Shown in pieces: positions 1 through 7,025 of a stretch of 10,010 bases of DNA. The stretch is from Candidatus Sulfotelmatobacter sp. (lineage in GTDB: Bacteria > Acidobacteriota > Terriglobia > Terriglobales > SbA1), in NCBI GenBank assembly GCA_030151135.1, contig JASLEQ010000343.1, forward strand, positions 1 to 10,010, written 5' to 3'. How positions within the stretch are numbered: position 1 is the stretch's first letter; every line of letters starts with the position of its first letter. The notes beneath the pieces were generated by a model. The model did not search any database and was not told the DNA's origin. It saw nothing but the letters and a program-made list of their open reading frames with translations. A program made the position numbers and the translations under genes.

Positions 1-1
1 G

Positions 2-1027
2 GGATTTGTCGATTCCCACACACATCCAGTTTTCGTCGCGCCGCGCCTCGTCGATTTCGAAAAGCGTATCGATGGCGCCTCCTACGAGCAGATCGCTGCC
101 GCGGGCGGCGGAATCCGCTCCAGCCTCGAAGGAGTGCGAAATGCAACTAAAGCGGCTCTTAAAAACAAAGTCCCGAAAGTCCTGAACGACATGGCCGCCC
201 ACGGAACCACCACAGTCGAGGCCAAATCTGGCTACGGACTCACGCTGGAATCCGAACTGAAGTCCCTGGAAGCCATCAAGGAAGCGGCAGCGAACTGGCC
301 CGGAACTGTCGTTCCTACCCTGCTCGGAGCACATGTCGTCCCAAAAGAGTTCCAGGGACGCTCACAAAACTACGTTGAGATCGTCTGTACAGAGATGATT
401 CCGCAGGCGGCACGGCGGAAGCTGGCCCAATTTGTCGATGTCTTCTGCGACCAAGGGGCTTTTACGGCGGACGAAACCGCGAAGATCTTTGACAGCGCGA
501 AGAAGCACGGCCTGAATGTTCGGGCTCACATGTGCCAGCTTTCGCAGACCACGCTGGAACCGTTTCTACGGTTCGATCCGGCATCGTTCGACCACATGGA
601 CCACCTGAGCGACGCCGACATCGCAGCATTAGCCCAGCACAACACGGTCGCAACACTGGTTCCGGGAGCAAATTATTTCCTCGGCTTGAAGGACTATCCG
701 AACGCGCGGAAGCTGATCGATTCGGGAGGTCCGGTTGCCTTGGCAACGGACTACAACCCTGGAACGTCACCGACGATCAGTATGCCGATGGCGATGTCGC
801 TAGCCTGCACGCACATGAAGATGTCCCCCGCGGAGGCATTATCGGCAGCAACCATCAACGGCGCATGGGCGCTGCGGCTGGCCGAACGCAAAGGCAGCAT
901 CGAGCCGGGCAAAGACGCTGATTTCGCCGTGTTCGACGTGAACGATTATCGTGAGATACCCTATTGGTTTGGAGCGAACCATTGCGTGATGACTGTACGA
1001 AACGGGGTTGTTCAGCTGCGCAACTGA
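2..1027 (+). CDS. hutI: Imidazolonepropionase, 5' end missing
   Basis: HutI hydrolyses 4-imidazolone-5-propionate to N-formimino-L-glutamate, the third step of histidine degradation, in the cytoplasm. The reading frame is open from the window edge; 341 residues are visible, so about 60-75 N-terminal residues are missing for a family of roughly 400-420. The visible part opens with the amidohydrolase signature GFVDSHTHPVF (metal-binding His6 and His8, visible numbering), then a GGGI segment, KSGYGL (about residues 75-80), RAHMCQLS (metal ligand His176), FDHMDHLS (His198, probable catalytic His) and LATDYNPGTSPT (metal ligand Asp250). The spacing of His8, His176 and Asp250 matches what I recall for Bacillus subtilis HutI (82, 249, 324). 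The C-terminal SIEPGKDADFAVFD is the usual amidohydrolase beta-sandwich ending. HMCQ in place of the common HADQ is a mild divergence. No other hut gene is in the window. Family assignment is firm. Confidence 0.94.
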   Translation, partial: GFVDSHTHPVFVAPRLVDFEKRIDGASYEQIAAAGGGIRSSLEGVRNATKAALKNKVPKVLNDMAAHGTTTVEAKSGYGLTLESELKSLEAIKEAAANWPGTVVPTLLGAHVVPKEFQGRSQNYVEIVCTEMIPQAARRKLAQFVDVFCDQGAFTADETAKIFDSAKKHGLNVRAHMCQLSQTTLEPFLRFDPASFDHMDHLSDADIAALAQHNTVATLVPGANYFLGLKDYPNARKLIDSGGPVALATDYNPGTSPTISMPMAMSLACTHMKMSPAEALSAATINGAWALRLAERKGSIEPGKDADFAVFDVNDYREIPYWFGANHCVMTVRNGVVQLRN

Positions 1028-1034
1028 ACTTTTT
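1010..1034 (+). terminator. Probable intrinsic terminator overlapping the hutI stop
   Basis: GTTCAG (1010-1015) and CTGAAC (1024-1029) form a perfect 6-bp inverted repeat around an 8-nt centre, followed at once by five T (1030-1034). The hutI stop codon TGA (1025-1027) lies inside the right arm. The stem is short, so strength is uncertain, but position and T-run fit the end of the hut transcript. The rest of the gap to the next gene (1035-1140) shows no convincing promoter hexamers. Confidence 0.5.
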
Positions 1035-1140
1035 GGGGAATCACTACGTACAAATCTGAAGGAATCGTGCGCCCTGCTCGCGCGCTGTAGAAGCCAGAAT
1101 CCCGAAGAAACTCCGACTGAACGATCGAGGACAACAAATC

Positions 1141-3756
1141 ATGAAGCGAATGCTTGCCCATCTGACCTTTCTCGCGCTCGCCATCTCGATGGCCGTAGCC
1201 CAGCGGCTTCCCGAGATCGCGCGGCCCGAGAACTACAAATTGAAATTCACGCCCGATCTCGATGCCGCGACCTTTGAAGGCGACGAAACGATTACGGTCC
1301 GCGTGCTGAAAGCCACGAACCAGATCACGCTGGACGCCGCGGATATCAATTTCCACGAGGTATCCATTACCGCGGAGGGTGCGACGCAGAAGGCAACCGT
1401 CACCCCTGAAAAAGAAAAGGAGATGGTCGTTCTCCAAGTGGAAAAGCCTCTTGCGGCCGGAACCGCGACCATTCACATCTCGTACTCCGGAATTCTGAAC
1501 AGCGAGATGCGTGGGCTTTACCTGGGGAAAGACGATCAGGGCCGCAAATATGCCTCTACCCAGTTCGAGGCAACCGACGCGCGCCGCGCCTTCCCTTCCT
1601 TCGACGAGCCGGATTACAAAGCGACATTCGACATCACCGCTGTCGCGGATAACGGCCTGACTGCGATCTCCAATCAGAAAGTTATCTCCGATCAACCCGG
1701 ACCAGGCAACAAGCACACGGTTAAGTTCGCGACGACCGCGAAGATGTCGTCATACCTTGCCGCACTGGTGATTGGCAACTTCGAATACATTGAGGGCGAA
1801 TCTGACGGCATCCCAATTCGCGTGTACGCCACCACCGGCAAGAAGGAAATGGGCCGGTTCGCGCTCGAAGCTGCGGAACACATTCTCAGCTACTACGACA
1901 AGTATTTCGGGATCAAGTATCCCTACGGCAAGCTGGATTTGATCGGCATTCCGGACTTCTCTGCCGGGGCCATGGAAAACACGGGCTGCATCACCTTCCG
2001 CGAAGTGATCCTGCTGATCGATGAGAAAACTGGATCGGTGGATCTCAAGAAAACGATCGCCGACGTGATCGCCCACGAGATGGCCCACCAGTGGTTCGGC
2101 GATCTGGTCACAATGAAGTGGTGGGACGATGTGTGGCTCAACGAAGGCTTCGCCACCTGGATGTCGAGCAAGCCGGTTCAGGCATGGAAGCCGGAGTGGA
2201 ACGCAAAGCTCGACACGGTTTCCGATACAGGCCAGACGTTGAACGTCGATGCCCTGGAAAATACCCGCCCGATTCACCAGTCCGCGAACACTCCTGCGCA
2301 GATTCAGGAACTTTTCGACGGGATCGCCTACGGCAAGGCCGCGGCAGTGCTCCGGATGCTCGAAGCTTATCTGGGAGAAGACACGTTCCGCGCCGGTGTG
2401 AATGCGTACTTGAAACAGCATCAGTACGCCAATGCGACGGCAGAGGACTTCTGGGACGCGCAGGCCAAGACCTCAAAGAAGCCCGTGGACCAGATCATGC
2501 CCACTTGGGTGAAGCAGGCGGGCGAACCGATTATTGATGTGAAGGCGCAATGTTCCGGCAATTCCACCAGCGTGACGCTCACGCAGCAGCGCTTTTACTT
2601 CGATCGCGCCAAGTTCCAGTCTCCCGGCGATCAACTCTGGCAAATTCCTCTTTGCATGCGCGGTTCGAGCGATAGTACAAACAAATGCGAACTCCTTACA
2701 AAGAAAGAGCAGACCGTCACTCTCTCAGGATGTTCCAGCTGGGTGCTGGCCAATGCCGGCGCCGCTGGATACTACCGCGTAGGCTATCAGCCGGAAGCGG
2801 TTCACGCTCTCGCCCATGATGCGGAAACCGAGCTCAGTCCAGCGGAGCGCATTGCGCTGCAAAGTGACATCTGGGCTTCGGTGCGAGTGGATCGCGAGCC
2901 AGTCGGAGACTATCTCGCCTTTGCTCAAGGATTGGCTTCCGACCAAAACACCCCCGTCCTGCAAGACATGTTGGGACACCTCAATTACATTGGCGAGTAT
3001 TTGGTGAACGACAGCGACCGAGACTCGTATCGCGCATGGCTGCGACAACTTCTCGAGCCCGTCATGAAAAATGTGGGATGGGAGCCGAAGCCCGGAGAAA
3101 CGGCCGAGCAAAAAACTCTTCGTCCCCGCGTGCTGCTGACTCTGGGCCGTGATGCCCGCGATCCCGAGGCATTAACAGAGGCCCGCAAAATCGCGGATAA
3201 AGCCCTCAGCAGCCCGTCGTCCGTCGACCACGACCTTGTATTTGCCGCATTGCCCGTGGCTGCAATGAATGGTGGACCTGATTTTTACGACAAAGTCATG
3301 TCGGCCATGAAAGGCTCAAAGTCGCCGGAAGACTACTACAATTTTCTGTTCACGCTGCCGCGCTTCAGCGATCCCAGCCTGCTCCAGCGCACCCTCGATT
3401 TTGCAATCTCGCCGGATGTACGGTCGCAAGATGCTCTTCAACTTGTAACGAGTGTGTTGAGAAATCCTGACGGACAGAAAGTTGCCTGGGACTTCATCCG
3501 TCAGCACTGGAGCGAACTGGAGAAAGCGGGCGGACCTTTTGCCAGCGCCGAAGTTGTTGGCGCAACCAGTGCGTTCTGCGATCCAAGCCTGAAAGACCAG
3601 GTCACGCAGTTCTTCAACGAACATAAGGTTGCGGCAGCCGAGCGCACCTATAAGCAATCGCTCGAGCGCATCAACGACTGTGTAGACCTGAAGTCGGAAC
3701 AGGAGCCGCAACTGGCTTCATGGCTCGGACAACACGGAAACGCTGGCGGGAAGTAA
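1141..3756 (+). CDS. Exported M1-family zinc aminopeptidase
   Basis: Removes N-terminal residues from peptides (gluzincin family M1, aminopeptidase N type). Length is 871 residues, normal for the bacterial ERAP/PepN-like group. Residues 1-20 form a signal peptide: MKRM, a hydrophobic stretch, then Ala-Val-Ala before Gln21, so the enzyme is probably periplasmic or secreted. An N-terminal saddle domain leads to the exopeptidase motif GAMEN at 276-280, the zinc site HEMAH at 312-316, the third ligand Glu335 in WLNEGFA (HExxH-18-E spacing), and the probable transition-state Tyr397 in GIAYGKAA. From about residue 530 to the end is an alpha-helical ERAP1_C-like domain. The ATG at 1141 is supported by the signal peptide and a GAGG at 1127-1130. 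The gene stands alone, 113 bp after hutI, and ends at a strong terminator. All active-site residues are present. Exact substrate preference cannot be read. Confidence 0.95.
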   Translation: MKRMLAHLTFLALAISMAVAQRLPEIARPENYKLKFTPDLDAATFEGDETITVRVLKATNQITLDAADINFHEVSITAEGATQKATVTPEKEKEMVVLQVEKPLAAGTATIHISYSGILNSEMRGLYLGKDDQGRKYASTQFEATDARRAFPSFDEPDYKATFDITAVADNGLTAISNQKVISDQPGPGNKHTVKFATTAKMSSYLAALVIGNFEYIEGESDGIPIRVYATTGKKEMGRFALEAAEHILSYYDKYFGIKYPYGKLDLIGIPDFSAGAMENTGCITFREVILLIDEKTGSVDLKKTIADVIAHEMAHQWFGDLVTMKWWDDVWLNEGFATWMSSKPVQAWKPEWNAKLDTVSDTGQTLNVDALENTRPIHQSANTPAQIQELFDGIAYGKAAAVLRMLEAYLGEDTFRAGVNAYLKQHQYANATAEDFWDAQAKTSKKPVDQIMPTWVKQAGEPIIDVKAQCSGNSTSVTLTQQRFYFDRAKFQSPGDQLWQIPLCMRGSSDSTNKCELLTKKEQTVTLSGCSSWVLANAGAAGYYRVGYQPEAVHALAHDAETELSPAERIALQSDIWASVRVDREPVGDYLAFAQGLASDQNTPVLQDMLGHLNYIGEYLVNDSDRDSYRAWLRQLLEPVMKNVGWEPKPGETAEQKTLRPRVLLTLGRDARDPEALTEARKIADKALSSPSSVDHDLVFAALPVAAMNGGPDFYDKVMSAMKGSKSPEDYYNFLFTLPRFSDPSLLQRTLDFAISPDVRSQDALQLVTSVLRNPDGQKVAWDFIRQHWSELEKAGGPFASAEVVGATSAFCDPSLKDQVTQFFNEHKVAAAERTYKQSLERINDCVDLKSEQEPQLASWLGQHGNAGGK

Positions 3757-3772
3757 TTTCCCGCGGACCACT

Positions 3773-3804
3773 AAGCCCGGAGATTCTTCCGGGCTTTTTC
3801 TTTT
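3773..3804 (+). terminator. Strong Rho-independent terminator of the M1 gene
   Basis: AAGCCCGG (3773-3780) and CCGGGCTT (3789-3796) are perfectly complementary with an 8-nt loop, and the stem runs into TTTTTCTTTT (3795-3804). It begins 16 nt after the M1 stop codon. The T-run is only on the plus side, so it is directed at the M1 transcript. The hairpin could still slow RNA polymerase arriving from the convergent hydrolase gene. Confidence 0.9.
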
Positions 3805-3817
3805 GCTCGGATGAAGA

Positions 3818-3833
3818 AGCGCTGCATAGCGCT
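3818..3833 (-). terminator. Candidate hairpin terminator of the minus-strand hydrolase
   Basis: AGCGCT occurs at 3818-3823 and again at 3828-3833. The hexamer is self-complementary, so the RNA can fold into a 6-bp stem with a 4-nt loop. On the minus strand it overlaps the TAG stop of the hydrolase (3832-3834) and is followed only by TTCTTC, a poor T-run. It may be a weak terminator or a 3'-end stabiliser. Confidence 0.35.
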
Positions 3834-5712
3834 ACGGCATCACCGGCAACACCAGGTGCGAAGGCAGATCGTGCGAGCAGTAGATTCGTTGCGTAGCCGG
3901 GATGAAATCCGCTGCGGTCGCTTTGTAGATGCTCGGCACATATTTCTGCGGATTGCGATCGATCACCGGGAACCATGTCGATTGAATCTGCACCATGATG
4001 CGATGCCCTTTGAGAAATCGATGATCGTGATCCCGTAGCGGAACGTTCCACTCCGTCGGCTTGTTGGGCGCCAGCGGTTCGGGTTTCTCATAGCTGTTGA
4101 GGTAGCGGCCGCGACGGACCTCCATCGCGATGGGTAACTCGTATCCGTTCAGCGACTCGGCGTAGCGGCCCGGATCCGGTCCTTCGTCAGGACTCCACGC
4201 GTTTTTCTGCGCATCCTGCGGATAGACGTCAATCAATTTCACGATGAAGTCGCTGTCGCTGCCAGAGGTAGACGCGAAAAGATCTGCGGCCAAAGGCCCG
4301 GTAATTGTGACATCGTGGTCCAGCGGGTCGCTGACGAACGAGAGCACGTCGGGGCGGTGATCCACGAAGCGCTGGTCTGCAACTTCCCAGGTGCGCCAGT
4401 CGCCCTTCGGATAAGTGGGCGAGATCGGCCGCTGCCGATAAGGCACGGGATTGGCCGGATCGGAAATGTACTCTCGGTAGGCTTTGTCGTCGCTCCCCTT
4501 AGGCTCCGTAAATGACAACGTGCCATCCGAATGCAGATACAGATTCGTGCTCTTGGCTTCCTTGGGGGGCCAGACTGGATAGGTGTGCCAGCTATTGGAA
4601 CCGCTCTGGAACGTGGTCGCTTGCCACCCAGGTTTTTCCCCGGAACCGTGCAGGTAGTAGCGGAAAAATGGCGCTTCGATGTTCTCGCGAAATTCGCGCG
4701 AGGTTTCATGACCGCCGAAAGGAATCAGTCCAATGCTGTCTCCCTTTGGAGCCCACCACTCTCCGTGATACCAAGGGCCCGCGACCATGAAATCTGTGTG
4801 CTCAGGATCGTTTTCTTCCGCGTGACGAAAAATCTGCCACGGCCCCCACGGATCTTCCTGGTCCCAGAATCCGGCAACATTCAGGTTGGGCACGGTTGAG
4901 CTATGAAGCTGCCGGACCCACGCCTCCTTCTTCCAGAAATCATCATAATCGGGATGATCAACCGTCGAATTCCAGTAGGGGATCGATCCGTGCAGGTACT
5001 TGGCATTGATGTTCGAGAGAGGGCCGAGATTCAGATACCACTCGTAGGTATCGTAAGTTTCAAAATCGAAGTGCGTGTTCTTGTTCTTGTCAGCTTGCTC
5101 CATCACGGCGTATTCGAAGTCGTAGCTCTCGCGCAGCGCGCCGTAGCGGTGGTCGTCGTCGTTCATCCATTGATCGACCGGTGAAGCCTGCTCGCTGATG
5201 GCCTTCAGCGCAGGATGCGGGTGCAGAAGCGTCAGAGCCGTCGTCAGGCCATCATAAGAAACGCCGAACATACCAACCTTGCCGTTATTATTCGGAACAT
5301 TCTTTACGAGCCAATCGATGGAGTCGTAAGCATCGGTTGTCTCGTTCGTCGCCTTGGGATCGTTCGGGTCGACCCAGGAAGACAGATTGAAGACGCCTTC
5401 GGATTTGAACCGGCCGCGAAGGTTCTGGATCACGAAGATGTATCCGTCAGCGGCCAGCTCTTTCATGTATGGCGGCATCTGCTCCGGCGGCTTTTCCGGT
5501 ACGCCGTAGGGGGTGCGGCGAAACAGAATTGGCAACGCCCCCTGCTGATCCACCGGCGTCAGGATGACGGTCTGCAACCGAACACCGTCGCGAACCGGCA
5601 CCATCACCTCTTTCAGCTTGAACAGCGGCTTGGATGGCGGATTGTTTTGCTGGGCGATCGCGCACGAGATGAAAACAGCAAACAACAGGAACGGTAGCTT
5701 CAAAAGGCGCAC
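3832..5712 (-). CDS. Exported CocE/NonD serine hydrolase, alpha-amino-acid ester hydrolase-like
   Basis: An alpha/beta-hydrolase of the CocE/peptidase S15 family, 626 residues from the chosen GTG. Residues 1-20 are a signal peptide ending Ala-Ile-Ala before Gln21, implying export. The catalytic triad is readable: Ser152 in GVSYDG, Asp284 in GFWDQED and His316 in GPWYHG. Residues Asp186 (WMNDDD), Glu286 and Asp287 sit where I recall the carboxylate cluster of alpha-amino-acid ester hydrolases, which binds the substrate's free amino group. The C-terminal part (about 390-626) is the jelly-roll domain of the family. Known relatives hydrolyse or transfer alpha-amino acyl groups, including beta-lactam side chains; others are labelled glutaryl-7-ACA acylases. 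Start choice: an in-frame ATG at 5769 adds 19 residues that spoil the signal peptide and lie upstream of the likely promoter, whereas GTG 5712 has GGAGG 8 nt ahead. Family is firm; amino-ester specificity is inferred. Confidence 0.93.
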   Translation of the reverse strand: MRLLKLPFLLFAVFISCAIAQQNNPPSKPLFKLKEVMVPVRDGVRLQTVILTPVDQQGALPILFRRTPYGVPEKPPEQMPPYMKELAADGYIFVIQNLRGRFKSEGVFNLSSWVDPNDPKATNETTDAYDSIDWLVKNVPNNNGKVGMFGVSYDGLTTALTLLHPHPALKAISEQASPVDQWMNDDDHRYGALRESYDFEYAVMEQADKNKNTHFDFETYDTYEWYLNLGPLSNINAKYLHGSIPYWNSTVDHPDYDDFWKKEAWVRQLHSSTVPNLNVAGFWDQEDPWGPWQIFRHAEENDPEHTDFMVAGPWYHGEWWAPKGDSIGLIPFGGHETSREFRENIEAPFFRYYLHGSGEKPGWQATTFQSGSNSWHTYPVWPPKEAKSTNLYLHSDGTLSFTEPKGSDDKAYREYISDPANPVPYRQRPISPTYPKGDWRTWEVADQRFVDHRPDVLSFVSDPLDHDVTITGPLAADLFASTSGSDSDFIVKLIDVYPQDAQKNAWSPDEGPDPGRYAESLNGYELPIAMEVRRGRYLNSYEKPEPLAPNKPTEWNVPLRDHDHRFLKGHRIMVQIQSTWFPVIDRNPQKYVPSIYKATAADFIPATQRIYCSHDLPSHLVLPVMP

Positions 5713-5720
5713 CAGTATTG

Positions 5721-5725
5721 CCTCC
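5721..5725 (-). promoter_or_regulatory. Ribosome binding site fixing the hydrolase GTG start
   Basis: The minus strand reads GGAGG here, 8 nt before GTG at 5712-5710. That is ideal Shine-Dalgarno spacing, and it decides against the longer start at 5769. Confidence 0.8.
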
Positions 5726-5759
5726 GGGGGCAGAATACTTGCATGGAACCAGAGCGCGC

Positions 5760-5765
5760 AGTATA
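5760..5765 (-). promoter_or_regulatory. Probable -10 element of the hydrolase gene
   Basis: The minus strand reads TATACT, one mismatch from TATAAT, and would give a leader of about 40 nt before the GTG at 5712. No good -35 is visible at 16-18 bp; the nearest, TTCCAC, is poor. An activator or alternative sigma factor may be needed. Confidence 0.4.
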
Positions 5766-5834
5766 TCAATGCGCGCCTCGCAGTGGAATTGGTTTCACTG
5801 GGTAGAAAAACCTCCGAACCTCCACCACATCGCG

Positions 5835-5862
5835 TTCATCTATGATTGGTGGTTCTTATAAT
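5835..5862 (+). promoter_or_regulatory. Probable promoter of the alcohol dehydrogenase gene
   Basis: A perfect TATAAT lies at 5857-5862. The hexamer at -35 distance is TTCATC (5835-5840, 16-bp spacer), which matches the consensus weakly. Transcription would start near 5869, about 15 nt before the ATG at 5884. This leaves room only for the purine-rich ribosome site (GGAAAGCGAG, 5869-5878) and excludes the upstream in-frame ATG at 5842. With the minus-strand promoter it forms a divergent control region (5713-5883). Confidence 0.5.
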
Positions 5863-5883
5863 TCATTTGGAAAGCGAGAAATC

Positions 5884-6936
5884 ATGAGCAAGTGCAAGGG
5901 ATATGCTGCAACAACGGCCCGGGCTCCACTGGGTCCGTACTCGTTTGAACGCCGCGAGGCTCGCGAGCACGACGTCGTCATCGATATCAAGTATTGCGGG
6001 ATTTGCCACTCCGACATCCATCAGGTGCGCGACGAGTGGAGCGAGTACCAGGAGGAATCCATCTTCCCCATGGTGCCCGGACATGAAATCGCCGGAATTG
6101 TCTCGGCTGTCGGCAGCAAAGCATCCAAATACAAGGTCGGCGACAAAGTCGGCGTGGGTTGCTACGTGGACTCGTGTCGCCACTGCGCGGAATGCAAGCA
6201 GGGCCTGGAACAGTATTGCTCGGTGGGGACGATCTGGACCTATAACGGTCGTGACAAGGAGGGCGCGCCGACGTACGGCGGCTATTCTGAAAGAATCGTG
6301 GTCGACGAGAATTACGTGTTGCGCATGCCGCAGAACCTGCCGCTCGAGGCTTGCGCGCCCCTGCTCTGCGCGGGCATCACTCTGTATTCGCCACTCAAAC
6401 ACTGGCACGCCGGCCCGGGCAAAAAGGTTGCGATCGTCGGCATGGGCGGTCTCGGACACATGGGAGTGAAGTTGGCGCATGCCTTGGGTAGCGAAGTCAC
6501 CGTATTAAGCCAGACTCTGAGCAAGCAGGCAGACGGCAAGAAGTTCGGTGCGAGTCATTACTACGCGACCAGCGATCCTGAAACATTTACCAAACTCGCC
6601 GGATCCTTCGACCTGATCATCAACACCGTCTCGGCCAAGCTCGACTGGAATCAGTATCTCGATCTTCTTAAGCTTGACGGCACAATGGTGATCGTCGGAC
6701 TTCCGGAGAAGGACATCCCAGTTGGCGGCTTCTCTTTGACTGCCCGCCGGCGCAGCCTTGCCGGATCGCAGATCGGAGGCATCGGCGAAATTCAGGAAAT
6801 GCTCGATTTTTGCGGCAAGCATGGCATCGCGTCTGACGTCGAGGTCATTCCCATGCACAAGGTCAACGAGGCATACGAGCGGGTGCTCAAGAGTGACGTA
6901 CGGTATCGCTTCGTCATCGATATGGCGACGCTGTAG
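5884..6936 (+). CDS. Zinc-dependent NAD(P) alcohol dehydrogenase, YahK-like aldehyde reductase
   Basis: A medium-chain dehydrogenase/reductase of the cinnamyl alcohol dehydrogenase group, interconverting aldehydes and alcohols in the cytoplasm. Length is 350 residues, essentially that of E. coli YahK (349), which it resembles throughout as I recall that sequence. The catalytic zinc site is Cys41-His42 (GICHSDIHQ), with the GHE motif at 66-68 and Cys163 in LLCAGIT. Structural zinc ligands Cys98, Cys101, Cys104 and Cys112 are all present. The Rossmann motif is GMGGLGHMG at 186-194, followed by VLSQTLSK at 207-214, a Ser/Lys pattern usual for NADP-preferring members. The C-terminus [10 protein letters not shown] is typical. 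Start 5884 is preferred over the in-frame ATG at 5842 because the protein then aligns at the family start and the TATAAT box falls between the two. It stands alone; the next gene has its own promoter. The physiological aldehyde is unknown. Confidence 0.94.
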   Translation: MSKCKGYAATTARAPLGPYSFERREAREHDVVIDIKYCGICHSDIHQVRDEWSEYQEESIFPMVPGHEIAGIVSAVGSKASKYKVGDKVGVGCYVDSCRHCAECKQGLEQYCSVGTIWTYNGRDKEGAPTYGGYSERIVVDENYVLRMPQNLPLEACAPLLCAGITLYSPLKHWHAGPGKKVAIVGMGGLGHMGVKLAHALGSEVTVLSQTLSKQADGKKFGASHYYATSDPETFTKLAGSFDLIINTVSAKLDWNQYLDLLKLDGTMVIVGLPEKDIPVGGFSLTARRRSLAGSQIGGIGEIQEMLDFCGKHGIASDVEVIPMHKVNEAYERVLKSDVRYRFVIDMATL

Positions 6937-6974
6937 TTACTCGGTACTCCCCACTCGGTGCGCAGTGCTTTCTC

Positions 6975-6983
6975 TGTTATATT
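6975..6983 (+). promoter_or_regulatory. Extended -10 promoter of the Mla-type operon
   Basis: TGT followed by TATATT forms an extended -10 element (TGn plus a hexamer one mismatch from TATAAT). No clear -35 is visible, which such promoters tolerate. The start point would be near 6990, about 36 nt before the permease ATG. A 7-bp direct repeat, ACTCGGT at 6939-6945 and 6953-6959 (14-bp period), lies just upstream and might be an operator, without further evidence. Confidence 0.42.
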
Positions 6984-6989
6984 GCGTTC

Positions 6990-7017
6990 AAGCCCCGTGT
7001 TCTCGAGCAGCGGGCTT
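6990..7017 (+). other. Stem-loop at the predicted 5' end of the permease mRNA
   Basis: AAGCCC (6990-6995) pairs with GGGCTT (7012-7017) across a 16-nt loop. It sits where the transcript from the extended -10 box should begin and ends 8 nt before the ATG. No T-run follows, so it is not a normal terminator. There is no Shine-Dalgarno sequence between it and the start codon. It may protect the mRNA 5' end or affect translation; it may also be chance. Confidence 0.3.
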
Positions 7018-7025
7018 CCGCACGC

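Noticed and set aside
1012..2421. Long minus-strand open frames (234 and 223 residues) opposite the M1 gene
   Set aside because: They lie wholly antisense to a gene with all catalytic motifs, have Arg/Gly/Val-rich composition typical of GC-rich shadow frames, and show no recognisable domain.
3740..3834. Small plus-strand frame beginning at ATG 3811 after the M1 terminator
   Set aside because: It starts after the terminator with no promoter, and most of it is antisense to the hydrolase C-terminus.
5762..5764. Possible lipoprotein reading of the hydrolase signal peptide (Cys17 in the hydrophobic end)
   Set aside because: The residues before the Cys (Phe-Ile-Ser) do not make a lipobox, and Ala-Ile-Ala before Gln gives a standard signal peptidase I site like that of the M1 enzyme.
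5842..5883. Fourteen-residue N-terminal extension of the dehydrogenase
   Set aside because: It would contain the TATAAT promoter box, and the family begins at the later Met (5884).
5863..6480. Minus-strand frame of 205 residues opposite the dehydrogenase
   Set aside because: No domain or ribosome site, and it covers the zinc-binding region of a clear plus-strand gene, so it is an antisense shadow.
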